Shown here one piece after another: positions 47,687-59,358 of a DNA stretch of 64,000 nucleotides. Source of the stretch: Thereva unica. Its lineage: Eukaryota > Arthropoda > Insecta > Diptera > Therevidae. Position 1 is the first letter of the stretch. The number at the start of each line of letters is the position of its first letter. Below the pieces are notes generated by a model. It made no database searches and was not told the DNA's origin. It was given only the letters and a program-made list of their open reading frames with translations. A program made the position numbers and the translations under genes. The stretch covers positions 81,642,070-81,706,069 of the forward strand of contig OX465282.1 of the NCBI GenBank assembly GCA_949987705.1. The letters are read 5' to 3'.

Positions 47687-48122
47687 GTTAACAATTTTAC
47701 TATTTTTTGTAATTTAAAATGAAGAAAAACAGTTTTAACTTTTAATTTTCACAACTTTTATTACGAAATCGCTAACAAATTTTAATTTACGTCTGACCCG
47801 GTACTTTACGAAAAAGCTTCTGAAGTTCTTGCTACAATAAATCTTTTGTTTTAAATTTACGACAACAACGTCAGCGAAATATTTATTCTCATTCTTATTC
47901 TAATAAACTGACGTAGTCAGCAAAAACATAGGTACTTAAATTACTGTCTGCATAGTGTCCGTTGCAGGCAACGGAAACTAATTCTTCTACTCCAGTTAGA
48001 GAAAATCTTTTTTATACCAAAACTCGTTAAAATATTAATGAATAAATAAATAAATATTAATAATTTTAATTACAATTACACATATGTTTATATAGTAGCA
48101 CAAGAGAATTGAAATTGTAACA
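47686..48122 (-). repeat. 5' LTR of gypsy 2
   Basis: Sense sequence begins near TGTTACAATTTC (48122) and ends AATTGTTAACT at the primer site. A TATATAAAC word close to 48085 could be the promoter. There is no partner LTR in the window. Confidence 0.5.
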
Positions 48123-48895
48123 CCCTCTTGTAAGGCCCCAGATCACAGACCATACGAAAGTTTTACTCCCTTCAAATCCCAAAACTTTCTTTTCTAAGGG
48201 GGGGAGGTGTTACCTTTTACTCGCCCTTCATATTTCCAAGGGCATTTTAACTCATTCCTTTAACTCCGCTCATTACCTTCGATTTTCAAGGGCATTTTTT
48301 GTCAAGCCAAGAAACCAATTCTGGAAACTCGATATGAGTTTCCGCCACATGCATGCCATAATCAATTTTTCAAGTGCATTCTAAAAAATTCCCTAAAATG
48401 CACGCTTTAACAGGAAATCCTTTCTGGAAACTCAATTAATTGGTTTTGGAGGCCCACGAGGGTGATCGGCCGATAGAACATTGATCAATGAGTATCGGTT
48501 AGTAAGTGAGTAACAGTGAGTCGTTACCTGACAAGTGGCTGGATATATTGGCCCAGGTGAATTAATTGTTTTTGATACAAAAAGAAAATATATTTACAAA
48601 AATAGTGTGACTTGTTGAAAAAATGATAATAGTAAAGTGAATTTAATAGTTTAAAAATATTTTTGTGTATTAAACAAAACAAACCCAAGAATATTACTTT
48701 ATTTGAACATTTAAGTGAATAGTAACTAGAAACTCTAAAAATAAAGCAAATATAAAATATAACAAAATGGGCTTAATGAAAAAAATAAAAAACAACCATA
48801 ACTAAAACAAGAGTTCGTTTTTTTATAATAGTATTTTGAAAAGGAGCTGGTGTACTTCTCGCCAATGCGAAAGCACTCCCTTGTCCTTGTCGTGA
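48123..48895. other. AT-rich stretch with a possible LTR edge
   Basis: TAAGGGGGGGAGG followed by TGTTACC near 48195-48214 looks like a polypurine tract and the start of a plus-strand LTR, but I found no matching end or partner. The rest is A-rich, without a gene. Confidence 0.3.
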
Positions 48896-48896
48896 G

Positions 48897-49555
48897 TTAA
48901 AAAAGAATTAATAAAAAAACCACGACACTCCTTTCATTCTCGTCGATTAGGATCTGCCTGTACATTTTTTCTATGTCGGCTGGGAAGACGTATTTTGGCA
49001 ATCGGAAGCGTAATAGTATGGTAAATAATTCATCTTGTATGGTGGGACCTGTGGCTAGAATGTCGTTCAAAGATAGGTTTGAAGAAGTCTTGCAAGAGGC
49101 GTCAAAAACCACTAGGAGTTTAGTTGTGGTGCTATCTGGCCTGCTTACGCAGTGGTGCGGAATGAAGTAGCATGGGGATTGTATTTGATTTTGGTCCATT
49201 TCTTGCGTATGGCCTAACCGTTGGTACGGTCTGGTTGTTAGCTAGCTTCGTTCTATGGCCATGAATCGGCGGGTTGCGATGTCCCGTGATTCTCCCAGAC
49301 TGTGAGGGCTATCTAGGAATGGGAGTTTAATTATGAAGCGACCTGAATTAGTTCTTCTGAAGGTGGAATTGAAATACTCCTCACAATGCTTCTCAGCCGT
49401 GGTCGTAGGCCTGCTATCTTCAGTGGCTTCTTCTATATGCCAAAACCTCTCCAGTTGTTGGTTCATGTCTTCGTCTGTACAGAAAATGCACTGCACACTA
49501 GGTTGTCTAGAGAAACATTATTGATTTTTCCGGAGACCACCCATCCCAGTGAAGT
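48897..49555 (-). pseudogene. BEL/Pao RT fragment
   Basis: Minus-strand pieces from right to left: SLGWVVSGK (end of the protease/linker zone), LERFWHIEEA and HCEEYFNSTFRR (N-terminal RT region), YFIPHHCVSRPDSTTTKLLVVFDAS, LNDILATGPTIQDELF and FPADIEKMYRQI (first catalytic Asp region). Frame breaks occur near 49200-49240, and it stops at 48897 in a short AT-rich run. It is a different copy from the full-length BEL, to which it is only distantly similar. It lies against the 5' end of LINE copy B. Confidence 0.75.
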
Positions 49556-51373
49556 GTTTTGAAGGATTGAGCAAATCCAAGGCCGATTTATTATCATCTC
49601 TGTTTGCTTCCAATTCTTCTTTACCCCAAACTGATATGCTACCCCCGGTTCTCGAGCACAGCGCTCATCTAATGGACAGGGTTCTCTTCAGGACTCGCGA
49701 GGTGTACAGGTGCCTCAAGGATCTCGATGTCAACAAATCCACTGGACCCGATAATATACCCCCTATCGTCTTAAAACAATGCGCCTCACCTTTGGCTAAA
49801 ATTCTGCGTAAAATTTTTGCCCTATCATACTTTTCCGGAGTTTATCCAGACTCTTGGAAACTTGCCCATGTTCAGCCAATACCGAAAAAAGGTAACTCCA
49901 GCTTTCCCTCCAACTACCGCCCAATAGCAATTACTTCTATTCTCTCCAAAACCATGGAGACCATAATTAACAAAAAGCTTATGGGATATCTAGAATTCAA
50001 CCAACTTATCAACGACAAACAATACGGCTTCCGTCAAAAAAGATCCACTGGTGATCTTTTAGTTTGCCTTGCAGAACACCTCAGCCGAAGTTTGCATGGA
50101 TCTGGCGAATCTAGTTTGGTTGCTTAGACCTCCAAGGCTTTTGATAGAGTACGGCACTCAGCCTTGTTAGCTAAACTCCAAGCTATTGGAATTGACTCGC
50201 TTCTCTATAAGTGGGTTGAGAGTTTCCTTTCCGGCCGTTCAATTAAGGTATTATTGGATGGCGTCAAATCTGAATCTCACCCCATCTCTGCTATTTTCTC
50301 ATCTTTATAAACGACCTTCTTTCAATCCCCTCCAACCCACTTCTCAGCTTCGCTGACGACGGTACTCTACGTTACTCGTACAGCTTCGATACAAGATAAA
50401 GACGTGCCAGATCCTGTCTTGATGATCGTGAATTAATGTCCAAATCTATTAAAAATGACATCAAACTAATTCTAGATTGGGGAGAGAAGAATCGGGTCGA
50501 ATTCAACCCCACCAAAACCAAGTACTGTCTTATCTTAAAAAAGAAGTTCAACACCTCACCATCCTTGACAGTGGATGACGTTGACCCATCCCTACACATC
50601 TTAGGCGTGACATTAGCCAAAGACTTGCATTGGAATGATCACATATTCCAAATCGCCAAACAAGCATCCCAGTGCTTGGGATTTCTTAAGAAGTACAAGT
50701 TCCTAGTCCAACCATCGGCCCGTGCTATTATTTATAAATCCTACATTCGGCCTCTTCACGAATATAACTCCCTCGTTTGGGGCGGCGCTCCAATAACCTC
50801 CATGGCATGGTTAGATAAGATCCAAAAAAAGGCGCTCTAATAACCACCTTGGCATGGTTAGATAAGGTCCAAAAAAGGCCCTTAAATTAGATGACGATAC
50901 CGCTTGCTCCACTATAGACCCCCTCAGCCACCGTAGGAATGTAGCAGCACTCACAAAATTTTATCGCTACTATCATAGTGACTGTTCCTCCGAGTTAAAC
51001 GCTCTCCTGCCTCCACGGCAATCTTATACCCGCAACACCAGATTAGCCCACTCGTCTCATTCCCTTCACCTGCAACTACCCCTTTCACGCACTCAACAAG
51101 ATATGAATTCGTTTGTTAATAGAACAACTCGACTGTGGAATAATCTCTTGCAGTCAGTATTTCCGAGCTCCTACAACATCCAAGAGTTCAAACGCAGGGT
51201 ACATCACCACCTTCTTCAATACCCCCCGTCCCTTTTAACCCTTAACCTATAGCCCTCCACCCTTCCCCCGTACTGAGCTTACTGCTAGACATTGCACCAA
51301 GACGTGACATATGACATGACGGACTGGTAGTACAAAGGTAGACTCCTGAGCTTAGCACTGTCACATAAAAAAA
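49556..51373 (+). pseudogene. LINE copy B (Jockey/CR1-like), 5'-truncated
   Basis: The plus strand carries the RT of the same family as LINE A: NKSTGPDNIPPIVLKQC, SNYRPIAITSILSKTME, KQYGFRQKRSTGDLL, SKAFDRV, then FADDGTL, LHILGVTL, IYKSYIRPLHEY, and a RLWNN word near the end. Stops and frameshifts (first stop at 50125-50127) and a tandem duplication of about 50 bp at 50780-50875 disable it. The 3' untranslated region includes GACATGACGGACTGGTAGTA and finishes with a short poly(A) at 51373. Because this copy has no BEL inside, it preserves the uninterrupted form of the BEL target. Confidence 0.85.
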
Positions 51374-52130
51374 ATCCTTCGGTTGCAGTTTTCTTCCGCG
51401 CCTTCAACCTTGGCCCAAAAATCACCTTTTGGTGCTCGACCCAAAGCTGAGGTCGCCGGCCGGAAAAACACACCCGTCAGCTTTTCTCCAAGTGCGTTGA
51501 AACTGGCACAATCCGCCGCCGTGAAAGTTTGATCAATTCCTTTGTCCGCCCGCCACGGATCAAAGTTAAGACAGAACTCATCGATCTTCAAATCGATCGC
51601 GCTTTAGTTACCTATAGCTTTCTTTTGAAGAAATCCTTCGATTGCACTTTTCTTCCGCGCCTTCAACCTTGGTGCAAAAGTCACCTGTTGGTGGTTGACC
51701 CATTTGAACACATTTTGTTAATCATTGAATGCCATCTGGAGACTAATGTCATCTTTTCGACTAACTAGTAACACCATCTCATTGATTGAGTAATTGAAAT
51801 AACTTATAGCGCCATCTAATAGAATAACTTTGAGTACCCACTTTTGATCAAATAATGAGACTAAAGGAGAAAAAAAAAGTTCTTTTCCAAATGTAAAAAA
51901 TTAAATTTAAATTAAAAAAACCAAGAGAGATAGGCAAACAAACTCATGGAATAATAAACAATTTATATTGTGGTTATCGGTTACAAAAGAAAAATCACTT
52001 ATAGTGCTTATAAAAATAGGTTGATGGTTTAAGGCCGTGGCACAATGGTGGCTTCGGCTTCGGCTTCTTAACCGGTGTTGAAACGCTGCCGAAGCTCGAA
52101 GCCGAATCGAAACCAAGTATAACACAGTTG
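51374..52130. repeat. Dispersed repeats, no gene recognised
   Basis: A word series (TCCTTCGGTTGCAGTTTTCTT, CCGCGCCTTCAACCTTGG) at 51374-51445 recurs at 51637-51700, so part is internally duplicated. 51705-52020 is the second copy of the repeat at 865-1110. A minus-strand frame at 51361-51591 has no recognised domain. A GGCTTCGGCTTCGGCTTC run is at 52050. Confidence 0.5.
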
Positions 52131-52247
52131 TTTGAGCGACGTAAGTGGTTTTTGTATCTGCACGATATCACCGCACCACAAAAGATATCGACTGACTTGA
52201 GGTGCCGTTCGCAGCGCATTAACGATAATATAATTTGAAAACATTTT
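52131..52247. repeat. Partial unit of an older Helentron-like element
   Basis: GACGTAAGTGGTTTTTGTA, CTGCACGATATC and GAGGTGCCGTTCG match the internal tandem unit of copy A. It ends in a T-run, exactly where copy B begins. Confidence 0.6.
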
Positions 52248-52718
52248 TAACTTCCCAGTATAGGAAGTTATTGTAATCGGTCCGAAAATCGAAATCGAAA
52301 ATTTCAACGTATTTTCATCTTTCAAGGTCCTAGGAGCATTTTAAGCAAAAAATTGGGAGGAAGTATGTGTGTGTGTGTGTGTGTATGTGCGTACGGATGT
52401 GGTCATTTTTTCCTGCACGATATCGCGCGAACCAAAACTGATATCGACTTCGTTGAGGTGTTGTTCGAAGCGTGTTAACCGAAATATGATCTGAAAAGAA
52501 TTTCATGAAATTCGGTTTAGCCGTTTTTTTGTTTAATCGGCGTAAGTGATTTTTGTACCTGCACGATATGGCCCGAACCACAAAAGATATGGACTTACTT
52601 GAGGTGCCGTTCGAAGCGTATTAGCGACAATATAATCTGAAAAGATTTTTATAATATTCCGTCCAGCGGTTTTTTGGTTTAAATGACTTAAGTGATTTTT
52701 GTACCTGCAAGATACCGC
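52248..52718. mobile_element. Helentron-like element, copy B, 3'-truncated
   Basis: Starts TAACTTCCCAGTATAGGAAG after a T-run, with the (TG)n tract and about two internal units. It is cut at about 52718 by the 5' end of the RNase-H LINE, so the 3' hairpin end is lost. Confidence 0.65.
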
Positions 52719-53960
52719 TACCTTATTATTTTTAACTACCTACTGAGCACCAACCTTGCTATTTGTAACAAAGGTAATGACCCCACCTTTATTACCAAGA
52801 ACAGAGAGGAAGTTCTGGACATCACCCTTGTCTCGGACTGCCACTCCGACCGAATAGTGGTCTGGAAGGTTTTGAAGGAACACTCCTTTTCAGATCATAG
52901 ATTTATAGAGTTCCAACTGCAGGACTCGAGCCCAGCCACCCCTTCCAAAATAAAAAACCTCCAAAGGACAAATTGGGGCTACTATACTAGGCTTATCGCA
53001 AAAAACCTTGCTCCCAAGCCTCCCTTTATTCCCAAAAACCGGGAACAACTCGACAGCATTGTGGACATTTTCACGAAACAATGCACTTACGCCATTAATA
53101 AAGCTTGTCCGAACAGGCCACATAAAGAGGCTTCCAAACCCCCATGGTGGTCTCGCGAACTTGAGACACTTCGAAAAGAGTGCAGAAAGGAATTTAATTC
53201 AGCGAGACGCAGCAACAGCGAAACCGCCTGGGGCTGCTATAAGTCAAAGCTGAATAGATACAAAACGGCAATAAGGAAGGCCAAACGTACCTCCTGGGCT
53301 ACCTTTTGCAGTAATATAGAGTCCACATCGGAGACCTCAAGACTGCGTAAATTATTAACTAAATCGCCAACAATGCTTAGTTATTTACGCAAGGAAGACG
53401 GCGATTGGACCGACTCAAGCAGGGAATCCCTGAAACTACTTATGGACACCCACTTCCCGAGTAGTACTACAGTTGATACAACTATCACGATCAACTCTTC
53501 AGCCTCACAACAGCTGATCAGATCTATCATAAGTAGAGCAAAAATAAAATGGGCTGTAAACACCTTCCAGCCCTACAAATCACCAGGCCCTGACGGCATA
53601 GTGCCGGCACAACTGCAGCACACTCTTAGTTATATTATGCCCTGGTTACAAACCATGTTTACCGGGTGCCTCCAAAATAACTGCATTCCCTCTAGTTGGA
53701 AAGAGGTTAAAGTAGTTTTTATACCCAAGGCAGGAAAAGCCTCCCACGTAACACCCAAAGACTTCAGGCCAATCAGCCTATCATCCTTTCTATTAAAGAC
53801 TCTGGAGAGGCTAATCGAAATATATCTGAGGCAGACCATATTGACCTCGGAACTCTCTAGCGCACAACACGCCTATACAAAGGGCAAATCTACTGATACT
53901 GCTCTCCACTCACTGGTCTCAACCATTGAAAAATCCCTCGAGGTTAAGGAATATACATAA
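52719..53960 (+). pseudogene. RNase-H LINE, endonuclease end and RT N-terminal part
   Basis: The element is 5'-truncated. It begins inside the apurinic-type endonuclease, whose last conserved parts are visible (EEVLDITLVSD and the FSDHRFIEF word with its His). A linker rich in basic residues follows, then RT motifs SPGPDGIVPAQLQ, FIPKAGKASH, DFRPISLSSFLLKTLERL and HAYTKGKSTDTAL. A single TAA stop (53958-53960) ends the frame, and the same frame continues immediately after it. Together with the next part it is a member of the I/R1/Jockey group of LINEs. Confidence 0.85.
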
Positions 53961-55871
53961 GTAGCATTTCTTGACATTGAAGGAGCATTTAACAATGTTT
54001 TGCCGAATGCGATTACCCTGGCCTTGACAGAACATGGAATCGAGACATCGTTGGTGTCTCTTATCCACCAAATGCTTACTGGCAGGATGGTGAGCTCGAT
54101 CTTGGGCGATAGCTCGGCCCGAAAGGCCGTAAATAGAGGCACTCCGCAAGGAGGAGTACTCTCCTCGCTGCTATGGGTCGTAACTATGAACCAGCTGTTG
54201 CGACGCATGCAGGCAGAGGGACATGACGTCCTGGCGTACGCAGATGATGTTGTTATCATCAAAAAAGGAAAATTTCCTCAAGTCCTCTGTGATCTCATGG
54301 AGGCAGCGCTACAAACCCTCTCAAGCTGGACTGCTACCCGCGGACTCAGCGTTAACCCAGTAAAAACGGAGCTGGTCCTCTTCACAAGGAGGTACAAGAC
54401 CTCTCCGTTAACACCCCCCCCCCGGCTTAACAAAGTTAGGCTCAAAATTAACAACAGTGCCAAATATCTGGGAGTAATCCTGGACAAGAAACTCCTCTGG
54501 CATGAAAACACAGAAGAGCGCATTAAGAAAGCAAACATCGCGCTTTTCACCTGCAAAAAATCCATTGGTAAGAAATGGGGCTTCTCCCCTTACATTGTGC
54601 GATGGATCTACACAGCGATCGTCCGCCCAATTCTCCTTTACGGGGCTTTAGTGTGGTGGCCAACTCTGAGTAAATCCACCGTGTTAAACAAATTACAGAG
54701 AGTACAAAGATGTGCGGAATTATGCATAACAGGAGCACTTCGCTCCACGCCTACAGAGGCCTTAAATGTTATGTTATACCTCCCTCCTTTAAATCTCGTG
54801 GCAAGGGAAAGCGCAACCATCGCAGCCCTTAGAATAAAAGAATCCGGTTTCTGGACTGGAATCAGAGGAGAGCACACGAAGGTACTGAACTCAGTTACTA
54901 TCCCCACAAAAACCGACTTCTGCATTCCCGAAATTACCTTCACGAGGAACTACGGAGTCCACATCCCTTCACGTCGTGAATGGATAAATAGACCACATAG
55001 GTTTCAGGATGCCATAAACGTTTTTACTGATGGCTCTAAGCTCGAGGGTCGAGTGGGAGGAGGAGTATTTTCCACAGAACTTGGGATTGAAATCTCCTTC
55101 CGACTTCCCGATCACTGCAGTGTATATCAAGCGGAGATTCTAGCCATACAAGAAGCTGTTCTGCAAATTAACCAGCAAGGCGATGGAAACCGGACTGTCT
55201 ACATCTTCTCAGATAGTCAGGCAGCTCTGAAAGCCCTGCGCTCCTGCACAAACAGCTCTAGAACTACCTCTGAATGTCGCAGATCTCTTAACGAGATGGC
55301 TCAGCAGTTCAGGACCCTCCTCGTTTGGGTGCCCGGTCACCGAAATATAGAGGGAAATTGTAAAGCTGACGAACTGGCTAGGAGAGGCACGACCGCTACT
55401 CTCCTTCCAGAAAAGGAAAGAGTTGGTATGCCTTGGGCCTCCTTTAAACTCCGATGCAAGCAACACACAATCACACAAGCGAAAAAGCATTGGAGGGATC
55501 TTAATAAATGCACTTTGGCCAAATTAACCTGGCCCTCCTATGATCTCAGGCGAACTACCTTATTACTGAGCCTTGCGAGACAAGAACTCTCAGTTATAGT
55601 GGGAGTCTTCACCGGACACTGTCTGATAGGGACGCATGCGACCCGTTTAGGTCTTGAGACCCACGACTTCTGCAGAAGCTGTAAGAACATTGACGAGGCG
55701 GAAAGTGTACTACACCTCCTATGTCACTGCCCGGCCCTAAGCAGGATAAGGCTAGCCACATTTGGTAAACCCTTTCTAAGCAACCTTGCGGAAATCTCGA
55801 AGTTTGGGATCCCGCAACTTAGAAGATTCATTACTTCCTCGAGATGGTTTAACGAAGAAACGACATTTTAA
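53961..55871 (+). pseudogene. RNase-H LINE, RT C-terminal part and RNase H
   Basis: After the stop the frame reads VAFLDIEGAFNNV (first catalytic Asp), GTPQGGVLSSLLW, LAYADDVVI (active site YADD), the thumb (VKTELVLFTRRY, KYLGVILD) and an RNase H domain with FTDGSKLEG (Asp), YQAEILAIQEA (Glu), IFSDSQAALKAL (Asp) and GHRNIEGNCKADELAR (Asp). A C-terminal Cys/His cluster (CRSCKNIDEAESVLHLLCHC) ends the protein. Apart from the stop codon at 53958 and the 5' truncation the sequence is well preserved, so this is a fairly young copy. Confidence 0.88.
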
Positions 55872-55985
55872 CATCAAGTTTAAAGTGGGATCACTATGGT
55901 ATCACAATGGGCCTATCCCTTCTGGCCTAAGTGTGTGGGCTTGAACCAAAGCTCAGCCATATCTAACCTAACCTAACCTAACCTA
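55872..55985 (+). other. LINE 3' untranslated region with TAACC tail
   Basis: About 90 bp of untranslated sequence lead to CTAACCTAACCTAACCTAACC (about 55964-55985), five units of TAACC, in place of poly(A). TAACC is the complement-strand form of the insect telomere unit TTAGG. Gypsy integrase sequence starts directly after. Confidence 0.85.
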
Positions 55986-56900
55986 TGGTACCTATCATTA
56001 TAATTACCAATTGCCTTTTGCATTTTTTGCTCGAGGGTCATTTCTTCTTCAATAGCTTGCAATTTTTCTACTAGTGTGGAATGGAGTCTTTCCACATCAG
56101 CATTCCCGGTATGGCTGTTGGACTTCTTAAGTTGTTCAGATTTAAATTCATTATCCATGATAATCTTATTAGGTTTACCAAAAGTAGCGACATACCCTTC
56201 TAATATTGCAATTTTCTTGGCCCAATTTCTATCGTTTATCAAATAACCCACCGAAAATTTAGTTAACTTATCGATAATAGTGAGATTGCTTCTTGTAGTG
56301 AAAGATATCCAAGTGGATAATATCGTTCTTGTTACATGGTGTCTCCGTTAAAAGAAAAATTGGTTTAATCGGCTTTCTATCGTATTTGATTCCCTTACAT
56401 TTTTCACAATTATTGATAACGATTTGTATTTGCTCTTGAAATTTAGGGTAATACATTTTGTCTTTTAAGGTTCTATATGTTTCGTTAATCCCGCTGTGTA
56501 ACGACTCCTTCGTATGGTAAAGTGCAATTTGTTTGTGACAATCCTCCTCGTTTTCTATTTCTCTGGTTCTCTTTATAGCTTTAATGAATTTGAAATTTTT
56601 ATTTCCTGAAAATAACTTAATTATGCATTGCTGGACTTTATTGTAATCTGTATCTTGTACTTCAGAATATATCCCAAAACGACCTGATTTTATATATTTC
56701 TTTAACATTTCATTAATAATTTCCTCCTCAACTCGTGGATTAATTTGTATAATCGTTCTCTTATGTTTAGTTTCTACTTCTTTACTAGGACTGTAAGTCA
56801 ATATTATTTGCGTTTTATATATGTTGACTATTCCTTCTTTAATCATAATATGATCTAATAACTGTTCCTCATTGGAATGTACCGAATTCGATAGGCCCAT
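55986..56900 (-). pseudogene. Gypsy 3 integrase
   Basis: Minus-strand sense. 56268-56900 carries the zinc-binding domain (ALYHTKESLHSGINETYRTL, then CEKCKGIKYDRKP) and the first core Asp (DIIHLDIF). A frameshift near 56255-56270 leads to 55973-56251 with KIIMDNEF (second Asp) and HTGNADVERLHSTL (Glu); the stretch between these two is shortened. It is cut at the LINE tail, so the integrase C-terminus and 3' LTR are missing. Confidence 0.75.
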
Positions 56901-57385
56901 GTTGGATTCACTACTATTAGCGGTATTTATTTGAGGACTGTTTTGTAATCAGCTCAGAAAATCAGCCACTTTATTTTCTTTTCCTTGGAGGTATTCAATT
57001 TCATAATTGTATTCTTGTAGCTTTAGAAGCCATCGTTGATTCCGTTGAGAAAATTCTTTTCCCTTATATTTAGAGTTCAAATATTTTATCGGTGCATGGT
57101 CCGTTCTAATTTTAAATTTACTTCCATGCAAATAAGGCCTAAAATAGTTTACTGAATACACGATCGCTAAGAATTCTTTATCTGCTACGCTATAATTACG
57201 TTCGTGCTTGTTTAGAGTTCTAGAAACGAAACAAATCGGATGGCCATCTTGAGACAGAACCGCCCCGATTGCATAGTCGCTAGCATCAGTTGTAACAACG
57301 AATTGTTTGCTATAGTCAGGGAATTTTAAGATAGGATGTGATATTATCAAAAGTTTTAATTTTTCAAATGCTTCTATATAGGTAC
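56901..57385 (-). pseudogene. Gypsy 3 RNase H
   Basis: The open minus-strand frame (56949-57350) has TTDASDYAIGAVLSQDG, ADKEFLAIVYSVNYF, RTDHAPIKYL and a KVADFLS end. A stop separates it from the integrase frame, and a frameshift near 57350-57390 separates it from RT. Confidence 0.8.
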
Positions 57386-58435
57386 CTACTCTGGATCATG
57401 AATATTTATTTTAAGATCTTTTCTCAGATACTTTATGAACTTCCGATGGAAACCTGTCATTCCCAGGAAACTCTTTAACTGCTTTTCCGTCTTTGGTAGA
57501 TTAACCGCTTTTATATCTTCTATTTTATTTGGTTTGGGTTGTATCCCTTCTTTGGTCAAGACGTGACCCAAAAATTCAGTCTCCCTCTTCATGAAGTTAC
57601 ATTTATCTGCTTGTATTTTGAGATTGTATTCCGTTAGTTTCTTAAAAATCTTATCAAGAGAATTTAAATGTTCTTCTAAAGTCGTGGAAAAGACTAAGAT
57701 ATCATCGAGATAAACGACGCATATTTTATTAATATCATCGCGAAGTACTTCATTCATTAATCGTTGAAAGGTTGCAGGGGCATTCTTAAGGCCGAATGGC
57801 ATCCTGACATACTCAAACAACCCTGCTGGTTTAACGAATGCAGTTTTTTCGATATCTGTTTCTTTTACTAAAATCTGATGATAACCTTTTGCTAAATCCA
57901 GCGTACTAAAGTATTGCGCCTTACCTAGTTTGTCTAGAATACTGTCCATATTTGGTAGCGGATATTTATCATCTACCGTTAATTCATTAAGTTTTCTGTA
58001 ATCCACTACTATGCTATATTTCTGCACTCCAGAATTATCCTTTTTCTTCGGTATTACTATAATCGGAGAGCTGTCTTTACTTCGACTTTTCCTTATAATC
58101 CCTTGAGTTTCCATTTCTCGCATTTGCTTTCTTACTTCTTCTTCATGATGTGGTGGATATCTATATAATTTCGCGTTAATATAATCATTTGTAATGGATT
58201 TTATTTCGTGAACAATACTTGTAGTGTTGGTTAGCCTATCTCCTTCTTTGTAAAATAACTTTTTATACTTTTCTAACAAACGTTTTACTCCGTCTTGTTC
58301 TTTGTCGTTCAAATGGTTCAATTTTATATTAACTAATTCACTTTCTTCCAGGACATTTACTTCTTTTTGCACAATTTTACTCAGAACCGGAACCCTTGCC
58401 CCATTTTTCAAGACAGTCTCTTTATCCTCTCCCAT
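57386..58435 (-). pseudogene. Gypsy 3 reverse transcriptase
   Basis: A clean minus-strand frame of 349 codons: SSPIIVIPKKKDN, VVDYRKLNELT, FSTLDLAKGYHQI (Asp), YVRMPFGLKNAPATF, and the active site YLDD (CVVYLDDILVF). The connection region (FLGHVLTKEGIQPKPNKI, FLGMTGFHRKFIKYL) follows. RT itself is intact, but the surrounding gag and RNase H frames are broken off from it. It is a 17.6/297-type gypsy. Confidence 0.85.
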
Positions 58436-59358
58436 CCCATCTTAGCACAAAATTTTTTGTTATTTATAGTTATAGGTATATAAATCTTTTTTGTTCCGAG
58501 GCTAATTGGTAAAAAATTCTCTATTTGTATCGTTTACATCACTTTGAGCATTTATATTGTCAACATCCATCGGTTGACTTATATTAAGATTAGTTGGTTG
58601 CGAATTTCTTTGTTGTGCACTGTTACCGTTATTACGTACATTGTGGTTAAAATCTCTACGGAATTGTCCCGAAAAATTATTATAATTATTACGATACTGT
58701 CCCGAGGAATTATTATAGTTATTACGATATTGTCCGAGGAATTATTATAGTTATTACGATATTGTCCCGATTAATTATTATAATTATTGTCTCTTCTTGA
58801 AATGTTTTTGTCCTGTCCACAGTTTTGGTTAATTTTCGTCTGTATATTTTGTCTAAATTTGAGTCCATCTCGTACATAAAAATTTTGTTTATAAGATTTT
58901 AAATTATATTCATCTTGGCCAACGTATTTATTAAGTATTATTCTCATTTGTTCTAAACTAAATTTATCATTTAATTCCGCCGCTAGGGCTCCTGCAGTAA
59001 CCTCTTTTATTTTTAATGATAAAACACTACTTAAATGATTAACGATTTCATTTTGGTGTGCACTGAAAATTCCACACTCTGAAATATCGTCTACTAAAAA
59101 TCTAAGCTTATCTAATAATTCAGTGATTGAACTTACTTTTAAAGTTAAAATTTCTTGCATAATCCTCCCTTGATCTTTGCTAGGTTTATAGTGAATTTTC
59201 AGCTTTGCTTTACATTGTTCCCACGTTGTTGGTGGTGCCGTTTCTAAATAATTTTTTGGTGGACCCAAAATCTTCTCATTGTAGATTACTGTATAGACTT
59301 TCGGTGCACAATGGGCAAAAACAGTCAAAAGAGCGCGCATCACATATTTTCCGATCAA
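58436..59358 (-). pseudogene. gag: Gypsy 3 gag, central and C-terminal part
   Basis: The minus-strand frame 58771-59358 has a capsid-like core (WEQCKAKLKIHYKPSKDQGR, LEQMRIILNKYVGQDEYNL). Downstream, 58540-58790 encodes asparagine/tyrosine-rich repeats of about 30 bp (GQYRNNYNN-like) in shifting frames and a QPMDVDN word, with no zinc knuckle. Frame breaks occur near 58775 and within the repeats. Confidence 0.7.

Noticed and set aside
55964..55985. Internal telomere or chromosome end
   Set aside because: Only five units, directly joined to LINE and gypsy sequence on either side; best read as a LINE tail.
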